Assembly (NCBI RefSeq): GCF_030035675.1 | Contig: NC_084489.1 | Location: forward strand, 45,665,898-45,729,897 | From: Rhineura floridana | Lineage: Eukaryota; Chordata; Lepidosauria; Squamata; Rhineuridae | Direction: 5' to 3' | DNA: 64,000 bases | Shown: in pieces, positions 32,769 to 45,235 of the stretch | Layout of the letters: each line of letters begins with the position of its first letter | Numbering within the stretch: position 1 is the stretch's first letter | Program-made: the position numbers and the translations under genes | Notes under the pieces: generated by a model | What the model was told of the DNA's origin: nothing | Database searches by the model: none | Seen by the model: the letters and a program-made list of their open reading frames with translations, nothing else

Positions 32769-34884
32769 TACTAAACAGTTGACCAAGCATTATCACATGT
32801 TTTAAATGATTTATGAACAGCAGGAAAAAATTAACAGGATTAAAAATTAAAACATTCGTTTTTGTCCTTTTTTTCTCCTCAACAAACCCAAACAAAATAT
32901 AGTTAGTTACTTCCATTTGAGCTTCAGTCAGCCTCTTTTCAACAAATACATAGTAAGGAAGCTTGACAGAAACTGTTAAAATAATATTTCAGCAGAGCTC
33001 ACTGTATCAAGGGAAATACTGGTGTAAATCATTAACAGCTGAGGGTTAGATTAACACGCTATTGATGATATCCTCTCCTAGGGACTAATTTTCTTCTTCT
33101 CGGCTAACAGGAGAAAGTTTGCCACTTCCTTGGAAAGCATGAGATTAGTATTAAAATGGTGACTTGCAATACATCAAGCCTGTAGTTGGAGCAGATCTTC
33201 AGACATATAATCAGAAGGCTTTTGCAGGTTCAGTGGATAAATGTGAAGCCATGGGTTTTATGTTTAAGTATGGAACACAACTTTTAAAGTCTCTTAAAAG
33301 GAAGAAGAATATTAGGGCTACAATCCTAAAAGCACTTTCTAGTGAATAAGCCCCACTGAATGTAGTGGGATTTGTTTCCAAGTAAGCATCCTTAATAATG
33401 CAATTCTTTCATTGTAAACAACAACAAAAAGAAGCATCATAAATTGCTCATGATAATTTAAGAGGTATTTAAAATTCATGGAAATGTAAACCATTAAAAA
33501 AAATTAAAATCCCATTAGAAAAGGAAACATAGGATTGTAGAATTCATGAATTTATGCCTGCTTCCTGGGAATAAGTTCTTTTGAACTCAACAGAGCTTAC
33601 TTCTGAATTGACATGTATATGGTTGCACAGTGCATTAATAACAAAGCAGTGTGTCATAATATTTTATTTACTTCATAACATTAAAAAAATTACAGGTGTG
33701 TGTATCATCCATTGTTTCCTTAAATGATAGTTGTGTTTGGGACAAGAAACAAATATTTCAGTTTTTAGGCACCAACATCCTGTTTTCAGATTCTAGGCCT
33801 ATTCTCAGGGCTCTACACATGTTTCATATTTGTAAATATAGGGTGATATCTAACATTAGTCATACTTGTAGTAGATCCATTGAAATCAATAAATTAGTCC
33901 GCTGATTTCAGTAGGACTTTTCTGAGTCTGATTTAGTGGCTATCACCCATAGCATTTAAATTCTAAAAGCCTGGACGATAATTTGCCTGGGATTTCCCCC
34001 GAGATTTACATGCCTTGCAAAAGTAATCAGACCCCTGGCCAATGATCTCTTATGACTGAATTACAAATGGTACATTGTAATTTGGTTCTGTATGACATTT
34101 TATTTTGAAACAGTGAAACTCAAAACCAATTATTGTAAGGTAATAAATAAATTGCAAATACATTGCAAATAAAAGTTGCCAGAAGTCTGGAATGCTTGCT
34201 TTAAAACTGAAAAAATGCTCATTTCCCCAGAAGTAGTCATATGTCAGATATAAATATCAGCTACAGTTCCTGCATTATTTCTCGTATCCGTTCATTTTCC
34301 CTACTAAAACAGCATACACATGAAATTAACAGCAAGAGAACAAAATGTTTGGAGTATCCTTTTAGTAGATGTGAGGAGTTTATATTTTTTCTATTATATT
34401 CTGATCCTAAACTCAGGTCTTAGTTATTTGAAAGCAATAAACTTCAAAGGAAACAGTTTAGGACTACAGCCATAATTACTGTTTGTAGTTCAGGAAAAAA
34501 ACTTTGTCAGTTGGCTTGCCACTTTACTTTTGTATATTGGCTATACACTTAATATTTATTTTTTAGCCATGTCTGCAATGAAGATTTCCATTCCTAATAC
34601 CAGAATAACAGCATATCGGACATAGTTAATGCTGTCTACTTAATTATCTCTTTACACTGTATTGCCTACAAAACGGAAATGCCTCTTGGATTTGTGTGTG
34701 TGTGTGATTTTACATCTTCCTGTGTCAATAAACCTTTCACTGTTCCAGGGTCAATAATCTTTGACTGCTTTTTCATATTCATTCCTTTTTATAGCTGAAA
34801 TTCATTTTAACCTATAAAAGCTGCAATCCTATAAACGTGTCTGGGAGTAAACACCATTGAAAACAATAGTACTTCTGCATTGAC

Positions 34885-34950
34885 ATTTTATTTATTTTGT
34901 TATTAAATTTATATCTCGCCTTTCCTCCCAGAAGGAGCCCAGGGTGACAT
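34885..34950 (-). mobile_element. L2-like 3' tail, minus strand
   Basis: On the + strand it reads tttatttattttgttatt, then tatctcgcctttcctcccag and aaggagcccagggtg, the reverse complement of a squamate L2 end. Confidence 0.65.
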
Positions 34951-35299
34951 GTATAGGATTTCTCTATAAATGAATTTGCAAATTCTTGTGTGGTCATTAG
35001 GATCTGTTGTACTTAGTTACCTTACCAGGCTTTTGGGTATCTCATGTAGAATTTTTGTTCTGGAAGCTGATGACCTGTGGGTGTTGTCTTCAAATTAAAA
35101 TGTGTATGTTGAATTTTAACAATAGCAATAGTAGGTAAAAAATAATCATGTATGTATCTTAAGGAGTAGGCAGTATGTGTAAGCCCAGTATGTATTTGGG
35201 CTCTAGGTGAGAGCCAGGGTGAATGGGTGGAGTCCTGGATGGGAGCCAGGAGGTTGAGAGATGTTGAGTGGGAAAGAGGGAAGGAATTTGCGTTGGTAT

Positions 35300-35455
35300 T
35301 TATTTATTAATAATCTGTATTATGCATGTATTATTTGTATTATTGTTTTATTGTGCATTTTTATAATACTTGTAGTTTTACTTTTCTGTATACTGCTTAG
35401 AGATTTTTTTATATACTAAGCGGTATAGAAATAGTCTAAATAAATAAAATAAAGT
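35300..35455 (+). mobile_element. L2/CR1-like 3' tail
   Basis: Contains actgcttagagattttttta, then aagcggtatagaaatag and an AAATA tail, a pattern of reptile LINE 3' ends. Confidence 0.55.
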
Positions 35456-36289
35456 CCAGCTGTAAACATTTTGTTTTTACATTATATTACGTAGCTGATA
35501 GCCAACCATAGTGATGATACAAATTAACAAATGTGTATAGACTAGCTCATATAGAATCTATTTGCTAAATAAGCAAATACTGTACTCCACTAGATGGAGC
35601 AAAGGGGTAGCAATTTAGGGGTAGTCATCCTTCAGTTTAGCCGTTTGAAATTCTGGAAACTTAGGAAATAGTTCCCCAACCCCTATTATTGCTATGCAAC
35701 ACAGTATAAAATAGTAGCTTTGCAGAAATTCCTAATGTAGATGTGAGAGGCAGAACATGTGGCTTCATATTAGGAAAAAAATTAGGATGTATTTCCATTC
35801 TGTTTGTGAACAAACATAGTTTATTATTTGGACAACCTAAAGCTGTAATTCTGTGCATATGTTCATGGTTGTAAACCCTATTTAACTTAGTTTGTCTTCC
35901 TTCAGAGTAAACATGCACAGGATTGGTTATGATAACCTCAGCAAACTATATGATGCGAACTTGCAATTGTTACAGTGGGCAAGAGGTAGATCGACCAAAA
36001 GTTATTTCTTTCAGCAATCATGATAATAAGCAATTGTGGTAATAAATAAAATGCCATGCAAGCTGATAGTACTATATGAATAATGAAAAAAATCTTAACA
36101 TAAGATTCAATAACAGCAGCACAAGATTTAAACAATAGAAAGGAACCAACCAAATGAGAGTTCCTTCATGTGTCTGGTATGAAAATAAGTTGCTGTTGGG
36201 AAAAATTCTATGAAGTTCATTGTACTATGAAATCCTATTTTTTAAATTTTACTTGTCCTCATTATAGAATTTGCACTCATTATTTTTAA

Positions 36290-36730
36290 AAAATTGTTAA
36301 ATGACTTGTATACTACTTTTCATGTAAGAATAAAGCACCGTACAACAATAAAAACATTTAAAATATAAAATAAACAATAAAACAGTAAATAGGGTATCAC
36401 TGAGTAGGAAAATAAAGGTCCAGCAAATGCTTGGATAAACAAACATCTTTTAAAATCCTGGTGAAAACAGTTTACTGAAGCTAGTTGCCTGGTTTTGGGC
36501 GGAGACTGTTCCTTAATATAGGCACCACTACTGAGAACACTCTCTTTCTGATAACCAGCAGATGACTGAAGCAGGCTCTGGCACCACCAAATATCTTAAT
36601 GGACAGACTGGTTCATATGGAGAAACTTTCTCTCTCTCTCTCACTCACACACAAACACACACACACACACCGCACTACCACCGCCAACAATGAAAAACAG
36701 GTCCCAAGTTATTTAGGGCCTTATAAGTCA
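36290..36730 (-). repeat. Worn LINE-like repeat with TC/AC microsatellite
   Basis: The stretch near 36330-36380 looks like the start of a minus-strand LINE 3' end, and the following sequence keeps a diffuse LINE-like character. A TC run followed by an AC run lies at 36631-36671. I cannot assign a family. Confidence 0.35.
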
Positions 36731-36904
36731 AAAGTAAAATATAGACATTTTATCGTTTCTTATAACTGTTGACTTGTATTAGATATTAGATTATATTAAA
36801 ATTTTAGTGAGTTGGAGCACATATATAGTAACTTCAAAGTCTATTTGGAGCACTTTTTAAAAAACATGAAACAGCACAGGACTTTTTTTTTTTTTAAAAG
36901 GTCA

Positions 36905-36916
36905 AGGACTTATTGA
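36905..36916. repeat. 12-bp target-site duplication of the L1-type unit, left copy
   Basis: aggacttattga, identical to 38700-38711. Confidence 0.85.
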
Positions 36917-38699
36917 TTTTTTTTTTTACAATAATTTTTATTCAAATTTTCATAAAACATACAAAACAAAATCATAAAACATTCAAAGACAAAAAACAAA
37001 ACAAAACAAAAATGATTAAACAAAAAAATAAAATGTTGACTTCCCATTTGTCGCAGATCAAATCAGTTATAGGTCTACAATATATAACAATCCTGTCTCT
37101 TAAATTATATTATAAAATCACTTTCCTCCAGTAGTTATCTTAATTAATCATCAAATCTCATAAACATTACTTTATTCTTTCCACAAAAAGTCAAAGAGAG
37201 GTTTCAATTCTTTAAGAAATATATCTATCAATTTTTCTCCAAATAAACATGTCGATTAATCCATCTCGTTAATAATAATAATAATCTTATTGTCATAACC
37301 ATAGTCCAAATAAACATATCGATTAATCCATCTCATCAAAATCTGTTAGGTCCAATAATTTCAATAGCCATTATTCCATTATCCATATTAATTCCATCTT
37401 CCATCTTCAATAGTCCTGTTAAGTCCAGTAATTTCAGTGTCCAATCTTCTATTATCAGTATTCCATAATAATCTTGCTGTCATAGCCATAGTCATATAAT
37501 AAGAGTCTGATGGGAATTTCCTCTATCCCAAATATTTTCTTGCCATCAATTCTGAATAAGTTGCTGAAATATTGTTGTAAAGTCATATCTGTGTTTTTCT
37601 TTTTTACAAAATGCACTGGCTCATCTCTTGAGAGTTTTTCCATTGTCACATGGCTGCAGTTAATTCCATAGATTTTCTCTATATCAAGCTCCATCACGTC
37701 ATTCCAGTCCAGAAGATTATCCAAGCCATTGATAACTTTATCTCTAATATCTTCATTAATTTCTTCAGAGATAACGTTAAATTCCAAACAGTAGATTTTA
37801 TTTCTAATATCCATAAACTCCAGATCTTTTTCCAATTCCACATTTGTTCCAATCTCCAGGGCTTGTATCTTCCCTTTATTTTTTCTTTTCTCATCTCTGA
37901 TCTCATTCTCCTCTCTCACAGGATCCCCTATTTCTTTAAGCTCCTGCGTCATTTTGCTCAGTTCAATTTTCAGCTCCTTACTGCCCTGTCGCAGGGTTTG
38001 TTTCGTTATCTCAATCTCCTCCATTATTTTCTGAAACATAATTACTTCCAGATTCTCAGCCACTTTCTTGATTGCCATTTTTAAAACCACGAAAACAAAA
38101 CAAAACAAAAATAAAGAAGAACCACTTCTTATTTCAGCAACAATTGGGTTAATATTCCAGGCTTGATGACATCACAGTATAAACAGAGCAGCCTGCCTTA
38201 TCTCTCTATGTTCAAGAACACAAAACAAATTTAGTTCCCAGCATCAAAACAGTTAGTGGCGTCGTGAAGAAGCAGATTCGTCAAAATAAAATAGACCAAA
38301 AAGAGAATAGTCCCAGACAATATAATGTTCCTCAGAATAGAAATCCCTCTTCTGTTTATATCTTTAGAATGCACTTCCAGGACAGCTTTTTGCAATAGAA
38401 ACAGAGATAAGCTGTTAATTTCGTGAATAACAGAGAAGAGTTATAGCTCACCCAGAAGTTCTTTAAAGCTGATTCATTTGACAAATCTCTTTTTGCTGCA
38501 ACAATTTAAACCAAGTAAAAAAATAATAGAAAGAAGGGTGCTTGCCTGTTAGTCCGTTTTCTCTTTGAAGAAAAGATAAACATATCGCATTAATCAGAAC
38601 GTAGAGATCAACCTCAAAAGCCTGTTTTTGTTGGGAGGACTGGATTTCATTAATTTATGAGAAAAGGTCCAGCCAGCAATGCCGGACGGACTTCCGAAC
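36917..38699 (-). mobile_element. L1-type unit with ORF1 only (half-LINE), 1,783 bp
   Basis: A minus-strand element bounded by perfect 12-bp duplications. Its 3' end has a poly(A) (T run at 36917-36927), preceded by the L1-like 3' sequence seen as tttattcaaattttcataaa on the + strand. Its 5' end at 38699 begins with a GC-rich L1-like leader (ggaagtccgtccggcattgc on the minus strand). Between them lie one ORF1 (37455-38108) and about 540 bp of 3' region, with no ORF2 reverse transcriptase anywhere. Since both ends are present, this is not ordinary 5' truncation. It resembles the HAL1 (half-L1) type of non-autonomous element known in mammals. Confidence 0.82.
37455..38108 (-). CDS. L1-type ORF1 protein, 217 codons, open
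   Basis: An uninterrupted ORF1-like frame. Residues about 10-95 form a charged coiled-coil (IMEEIEITKQTLRQGSKELK and following), as in L1 ORF1p trimers. Residues about 100-200 carry the RNA-binding and C-terminal domains: YCLEFNVISEEINEDIRDKV, ELDIEKIYGINCS, VHFVKKKNTDMTLQQYF and FGIEEIPIRLL. The last block matches the usual IPIRLL end of lizard L1 ORF1 proteins, and little follows it. ORF1p is an RNA chaperone that coats its own RNA. The product would depend on ORF2p from a full L1. The ATG at 38106-38108 is the first in frame; an internal Met at residue 11 may be the better start. Confidence 0.78.
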   Translation of the reverse strand: MFCFVFVVLKMAIKKVAENLEVIMFQKIMEEIEITKQTLRQGSKELKIELSKMTQELKEIGDPVREENEIRDEKRKNKGKIQALEIGTNVELEKDLEFMDIRNKIYCLEFNVISEEINEDIRDKVINGLDNLLDWNDVMELDIEKIYGINCSHVTMEKLSRDEPVHFVKKKNTDMTLQQYFSNLFRIDGKKIFGIEEIPIRLLLYDYGYDSKIIMEY

Positions 38700-38711
38700 A
38701 GGACTTATTGA
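38700..38711. repeat. 12-bp target-site duplication of the L1-type unit, right copy
   Basis: aggacttattga, identical to 36905-36916. Confidence 0.85.
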
Positions 38712-41359
38712 GTCTGCTAATAGCATTCCAAACTCTGCCATTTTTGTGAATTGTTCATTGCTAGTTTTGCATATCGAGAATGGAAGAGGATCATATTTAC
38801 CTTCCTGAGTGAAGATAGGGAATAGAACTCCCATTCCTTCCTTCCCCTTCCCGCCACCTTGCGGGAAGTTTGGCTTTGTATTAGAGTGTGAAAATAAAAT
38901 AAAAAAGCCTTGACTGTAGCGTGTCAAGCATATTTCAACTTGATTTGTGTCAACTCTAATAAGTTGGTTGACAGAGTAATAAATTGGGTGTCAGCTCAAG
39001 AGCTGGCACCTGTCCAGAAAATAAAAAGGGAGTTTAGATTGCAGGAAAGCTCTTTTCCTTTCTTAGTCTGAGGTTTCCAAAGGCTGCTTCTTCTCCCTTC
39101 TTTTTCAGAGAGACCACATTAGGAAATCCTATTATTTTTATTTTTTCTGTTCAGTTTCCCTTCTAGAAATGTGGCTCTCAATTATCTGTTAGTACTTGAT
39201 ACACACTTGAACATTTGGCTGTAATAAGTGAATTTCCTATCATATTTTTTGTTGCTGTTTTTCATATCCTCAGTATTTTGATCTACAGTTCGGAAGATCC
39301 AGCATTTCCTAGCAGCTCAGTTTCCCTTGTTGTATAAAGTCAGATAGAAATTAATAGATTTCCACACACTATTTATCACATCTTTCACAGAATCCCATAC
39401 AAAGATTACACTGGAGACAACTTTGGTGCAAAATAAGCAGAAAATTAAAGCCAAGTTGGAATCTACATTGGAATCTTAGTGAATTTCCCTGCTATTTTGC
39501 AATGCGAATTTGTCGCAGCTTCTGATTACAGTTGTATTACTTAGAATAAATTCCATTGAAATAGAAGGGCATATCTCCAAAAAAAACCGTACTTCAGATT
39601 AATTAGTTTCCTTTTTTTTCTTGAAACCCTTAGAGGAGAGGGGAATGGAAGTTAGAACAACATTTGAGCAAGCTTTATTTAACCAAATGTTGACTTTTAT
39701 AAAATGCTATTCAAATAGACATAAATAAGCAATTGCTGATGCTTTGTCAGTTTCTGATAGGATCAATTCATATTACAAGTTTAGCTGTCATATATTTTGT
39801 AATCCAATGATGAATTAAAAATATGCAGATATGCAGATTTTATTTTTTTTAAAATGAAATGAAATAGTTGCTCTGCAGTTAGTGTGAATTTTACACTCTG
39901 GCTTCAGCCCATGGAAAAAAGGACTTAAGGGCAAAATGAAAATTCATAAAAATGGAGGAAATGTATCTGTTCATATTTCTAGATGTGCTGCAAAGGTATC
40001 ACAGTTCTTATTAACAAGACCAAAGTGAGAAAATAGTGCCTAGTGGCCACAATCCAACACAGAGTCAGTCACTCTTAAGCCCTTTTGATTCAGTGGGGCT
40101 TAAGTGCATGCAACTATGCACTGGATCGTGGCCAACATAGTGTTGCAGAAGGTGTTTCTTTTCTTTTTTTTAATATCCTGGGCAGTGAAATAATGTCAAG
40201 AGAGGACTTTTTTTTGTTCCCTTTAGACTAGCATTGGTCCCCTTCTGGCCTATTGTCTTCATGATTAAGAATTTAAGCTAAGACTTGTGGATACCTCATG
40301 CTATAAATTATAAAAATATGGTTGGTCACATAAAATCATCTTTAACGATATTTGAAGAACAGGGCTCTTATGAAAATTAAACATCTTCCAGGTGTTTTGC
40401 TTTAGAAAATGGCAGGCTCACCTACCATTGAAAGTTGCATGGAAATTCTTGGTCTGTCAACTGCCAAAGTGAAGTTAAACAGATATCTCTAGTAGAAGCC
40501 AGGACAGCTGTTGGAGGGCTATGAGTGAGGCACAGGTGGGCTATGACAGCCAGAGGTGAAAGAGGGTCTTCTTATTCTCTTCCCTATTCCTTTTGGTTTT
40601 TGGAATTGTAACCAGGATACATTGCCAATGTGTTTCCCAAATAATAGTTTAGCGTTACCTGACTTTGATCACAGTGACTCTTTGCTGCTAAAGGAATCAG
40701 GTGGGCAGAGTGTTACAGATAAATTTGGGTCACTTTAAGAGCCACAATAGTAGCAATTTCATGTTGTCAACTGTGTGTATTTGTCTTGTTTGTCATCTTT
40801 TGGCTGTTCAGTGTTGTCTCTGCTCATTTGACGACTGCTTCTATAGATTTGGATTGGTGGGACCCTTTTGGTTTGATTTTGAATAATTCATTTATCTCCC
40901 GCACCTTTTTTGCATTCCTCTTATAAATGTCTGTTTATTGCTTCAGCAAGTGTTCTTCCACTACTTTTCTGTAATGATGACTAAGACTACTGTCCATGAA
41001 AACACAGAAAACATATATCTGCTTTCACAGAAAACACATTTGAGGGAGATAAAAATTTCCAGACAAGGTACTTAAAAGGTTCTGACTGTAGCTAAATTTG
41101 GGATTACATAATTCTTACACAGTATCTATTATTGGTTTCAACTGGACTTTTAAAAATTAACTAGGACTTAGGTCAAGCAGCTTTGAAAGGAGAATGGTTA
41201 ATTGTCTGGTAATACAATTCAAAAAATGTGCTTTTAAGGCTGAAGCCATATGCTCACTTACTTGCTTTTGAGTAACTTGCTTTTGAGAAAGCTTGCATAG
41301 AATTGGGCTGCAAGTTGAACTTGGAAATGTTCTTCTAAACTCTGTTTTCCAAATTTCAG
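38712..41359. other. Intron 2 sequence without a clear feature
   Basis: Unique-looking AT-rich sequence ending at the acceptor of exon 3. A worn copy of the ~85-bp repeat lies at 40050-40130. Nothing else is recognised. Confidence 0.5.
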
Positions 41360-41511
41360 TGTTTTGTCTAGAAGTGTTGAGCTGACAACATATATCTACG
41401 TGTGGGAAAACTATAGACTTTGTGAACTACCATGGGACTCGCCATGGACGTGGTATATGACATTCCTTGGAGTAGATTTTGGTTACTACTGGTTCCACCG
41501 CATGGCCCATG
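41360..41511 (+). CDS. AGMO: AGMO exon 3 (residues 87-138, first His motif)
   Basis: 152 bases between atttcag and gtaaga. The first base completes the Asp codon from exon 2, and the last base starts the next codon (Gly or Glu). The translation VLSRSVELTTYIYVWENYRL, CELPWDSPWTWYMTFLGVDF, GYYWFHRMAH closely matches AGMO (mammal FFRSIELTSYIYIWENYRLF and LPWDSPWTWYSAFLGVDFGY). HRMAH is the first of the histidine motifs (HxxxH) that bind the di-iron centre in the fatty acid hydroxylase family. The remaining His motifs lie in later exons. No break is seen in any of the three exons, so the gene looks functional as far as it is covered. Confidence 0.94.
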
Positions 41512-41559
41512 GTAAGATTTTTTTTTATAATTGCATGTTTTTGACTTGTTTTCTCAAGG

Positions 41560-41640
41560 AATGTTGGAAAAGGCATACTAAGATTGATGATGCTAGGAGG
41601 AAGGGCAGAATATAAATCAAATAAATAAATAATAAATAAT
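41560..41640 (+). mobile_element. L2-like 3' tail, 50 bp after exon 3
   Basis: gctaggaggaagggcagaat, then aaatcaaataaataaataat, the L2-type end. It lies only about 50 bases beyond the exon 3 donor. Confidence 0.6.
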
Positions 41641-41869
41641 GCTAGTAATGTATTGATCTTGCTCTTTAACATGAATGCTGTTTTGTGGCCTTGAGACTGT
41701 CATTTCCCCCAGGTAGCATGCCATCAGGAGGGCATTAGCCCCACCTAGTGTCCAAAGGCAGGAATGCATGGGAGTCATGACTTCTGATGCTCCTTCTGGT
41801 GTGATCCCAGTCCATTCCTGCCTTTGTCCTAGATTGTATCCTTCTGCCTTAGCTCTCCTGTTGGTTTGT

Positions 41870-42235
41870 TCAGACCTTTAGTGTGGCAGCACCTACCCTG
41901 TGGAATTCTCTCTGTTTGAATATTAGGCAGGCACCATCTCTGCTATCTTTTCGGCGCCTTTTGAAGACTTTCCTCTTTCAACAAGCCTTTTGGGTTGAGA
42001 CCTATCCCAGTCTGCATCTGTGTTAGAATTGCTTAATATGTTTTTTAATAATGTTTTTAACCCTTTTTTAAAGTTGTTTTTTTAAAATGTTTTTAATGCT
42101 GTTTTGTTTTAATGTATTTTAAAATCTGTTTTTATGATGTTTTAAAGTGTTTTTAGTGCTTTGTTTGCCGCCATGGGCTCCTTCTGGGAGGAAGGGCAGG
42201 ATACAAATTAAATAATGAATAATAAATAAAATAAA
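41870..42235 (+). mobile_element. L2 3' fragment with its tail
   Basis: Starts in the last part of L2 ORF2 (a worn frame resembling the squamate L2 C-terminus; cttttgaagactttcctctttc lies near 41957), then has the L2 3' UTR and ends ggctccttctgggaggaagg with an AAATA-type tail at about 42205-42235. It is strongly 5'-truncated. Confidence 0.7.
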
Positions 42236-42239
42236 CACT

Positions 42240-42720
42240 GTATTTTGTCTGTATTTTGTGAGCCTTTTTTCTCCCCCTTTTTTCCTTTTAATCTCTTGTT
42301 GGAACGAGGATTTTTTCTGTCTAGCCCCAGGCTTGCGACTGCTGGGGTTTTCCTACTCCTCCCCCCCCAGTCATGGTTTCTTCTCCCCCCCCCACACTGC
42401 CTGATCACAGTCTACAGCTGCAGATTGCCCTTTTTGCCACCATGGCCAGTGGGGGTGTATTTCCCCTTCATCTGCTGCCTCATTCCTGTGTGCTCCGGAG
42501 CTTACAGCTGTGGTTTCTATCATGGCCTCATGGTCTCCTTTCCCAACCACCATTTTGTCTGTCCTCTGTTTCAACCCTTCCTGCCCTTTTCTTTGTGCCC
42601 TTTTTCCTTCTGCCTGTTTTGCTTATTCCTTTTCACCCTTGTTGCCTCTCGCCCCATTTGTTTTATTAAAAAAAATCTTGGTTGTTTTGTTCTTGCCCCC
42701 ACGCACCATTAAGTGTCCGT
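42240..42720. other. Pyrimidine-rich, low-complexity stretch
   Basis: Long C and T runs, including several C homopolymers near 42360-42400. The overlapping open frames on both strands come from this composition, and no protein family is recognisable. Confidence 0.5.
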
Positions 42721-42814
42721 AAGTGTGAAGCAAGCATACGTAAACAGGGGCATGGTGATGGAGTATATCCGTAAAAGCAAGTGTACGTTAAGTGAAGGTC
42801 TGTATAGCGGGGTA

Positions 42815-45235
42815 TTCCTGTATAGGGTCTTGTACACCAAAACCAGAATCTTGAACTTGGCCTGGTAGCTAATAGGTAGCCAGTGCTATTCATTCAGCAG
42901 TGGGGTGACATGTTGGCAATACCCTGCCCCAGTGAGCAGTCTCGCTGATGCATCTTGCATCAGCTGCATCTTCCAGACCAACCTCAAGGGCAGTCTTACA
43001 TAGAGCACATTACAGTAATCCAGCCTGGAGGCTACTAGTTCATGGACAACAGTAATCAGACTATCCCAGTCCAGAAACGGCTACAACTGTCTTACCAGCA
43101 GAAGCTGGTAAAAGGCACTCCTAGCCATTGAGGTCACCTGGGCCTCTAGTGACAAAGATGGATCCAGGAGCACCCCCAGACTACAAACCTGCTCTTTCAG
43201 AAGGAGTACAACCCCATCCAGAGCAGACAACTGACCAATTATCCGAACTCAGGAATTGCCAACCTACAGTGCCTCCGCCTGCTAGGATTCATCCAGCCAA
43301 TCACTGAGTCCAGGGCTTGCACGACCTCTCCCGATTCAGATGTTAATAGAGAAATAGAGCTGGGTATCGTCTGTGCACTACTACTAACACCTCACCCCAA
43401 ATCTCCTGATGACTGCTCCCAAGGGCTTCATATAGATGTTAAACAGCACGGGGGACAAGATGGTACTCTGTGGTACCCCATAGCACATCTGCCAGGGGGC
43501 CAAAAGGCAATCACCAGATGCTATTCTGAGAATGACCCTGGAGATAGGATCAGAAGCACTGTAAAACAGTGCCTCTGATACCCATCTCACCAAGTCAGCC
43601 CAGAAGGATACCATAGTCAATGATATCAAAAGCTGCCGACAGATCAAGTAAGAATAACAGGGTTCCACTCCCCCTGTGCTTCTCCCGGCAGAGGTCATCA
43701 ATCAGGGCGACCAAGGCCAATTCAGTCCCATAACCAGGCCTGAACACAGACTGAAATGGTTCAAGATGATCTGTTTCATCTAAGAGTATTTGCAGTTGCT
43801 GTGCCACAACCCTCCCAATCACCTTCCCTAAAAAGGGGGTATTTGTGACCAGGCGGTCACAAACCAATGGGTTGTCACAGACCAATGGGTCCAGGGTGAG
43901 CTTTTTCAGGAGTGGTTGGATCACCGCCTCTTTCAGCGTGCAATGACACGTTGACCACACCCTGAATCCACTTGGTCAAACCCCCTCAGCAAGCTTTAAT
44001 AAGCGAAGAAGGGCAAGGGTAGAGAGGTCACATTGCTGGCTGCATCGTCACAAGCACCTTGTCCATGTCATCAGGCCACATCAACTGAAACCAATCCCAA
44101 GAAGTTGCAACAACTGGGGACTACAGTAGATGTGGACAGGGCATCAAGATTGCTACAGAGGCAAGCAACTTTACCCGCGAAGTGCCTTGCAAACAATTCA
44201 CAGTGGGCCTCCAAGTGGTCTAAAATTCCATTTCCTCGACTTGATGTCAACAGACCTCTGACAATACGGAAAACCTCCACTGGACAGCTACTTGAGGATG
44301 TGATGGTGGTAGAGAAGTGGGCCTTCTTCGCTGCCCTCACCGCCACACAGTAGGCATGATTATGATGTTTTACACATGCCTGATCAGCCTCACAGCATGT
44401 CTTTTGCTACTTGTGCTCTAGTGTCATCCAGCCTGTTTTATTGCCCTTAGTTCACTGTTGTACCAAGGTGCAAACCAGGCTCCACAATGCCGGAGAGGGT
44501 GCTCATGGGCAACTCTGTCAAGCGCCCGATGCATCTCGCTGTTCTACAGCTTCAACAGGGTCACCTGCTTTATCTTCGGGGAACTCCCCCAGAGCATTCA
44601 GGAATCCTGTGGATTCTAGTAGTCTCCACGGGCAGACGGTCTTAATCTGTCCACCACCTCTGCAGGGGAGGATTGGAGCTGTAAGTCTAAACTTCACCAG
44701 GAAGTGGTCTGACCATGACAATGGGGTGACATCTACCCCCCCATCTCCAGACCACCCCTTTCTCCATCTGGAGCAAAAACCAAGTCAAGGGTGTGCCCTG
44801 CCCTATGTGTCAGGTTGGTGACAACTTGTGACAGCCCCATAGTCATAATGGAGGCAATGAAGTCCCAAGGCGGCTCACTAGAGGCAACCTCAGCACAGAT
44901 ATTGAAATCACCCAGGACTAAAGTTCTGGGCTCCTCCAGTGCAACAGCTGAGACAGCCTCTGCCAGCTTGGTTAGAGAAGCTGCTGGGCAGCAGGGTGGA
45001 TGGAACACCAGCAGTAATCCTAGTTTGCTGTCTCCTTGGCTCAGCACCAGGTGCAGGCCCTCAAGGCCAGCTCCAAGACAGAGTGGTTTCCTGGTGACAG
45101 AGATGGAAGTTCTGTAGGCCACAGCACTCCTTCCACCCCCTGTCCCTGCAGCCTGTGCTGGTGTTGCACCAACTATGCAGGTGAGAATATTGAGAAGGCT
45201 GAGAATATCAACCCTCTTGTGGTTTAATATCTGCT
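42815..45235 (-). mobile_element. L2 LINE, minus strand, decayed
   Basis: The minus-strand order is endonuclease (LVLGDFNICAEV near 44930, then SWSDHFLVKFRL near 44715), linker (about 44350-44050), reverse transcriptase (PFLGKVIGRVVAQQLQILLD near 43830, [17 protein letters not shown] near 43620, YGVPQSTILSPVLFNIYMKP near 43440), then the C-terminal L2 block on the HWLP motif near 42860. Most of the coding order of L2 is present, in at least four frames. The 3' UTR and tail are missing at the 42815 end, so the 3' side has been lost. Confidence 0.85.

Larger units (their letters stand above)
29486..41359 (+). other. AGMO: AGMO intron 2 (11.9 kb)
   Basis: Bounded by gtaagt and atttcag. It contains hairpin MITEs, many worn copies of an ~85-bp repeat, an L1-type unit and otherwise unique AT-rich sequence. 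I see no additional exon. Confidence 0.85.

Noticed and set aside
42240-42720. Proline/serine/leucine-rich coding region
   Set aside because: Overlapping frames on both strands follow from pyrimidine runs; no conserved domain is visible.
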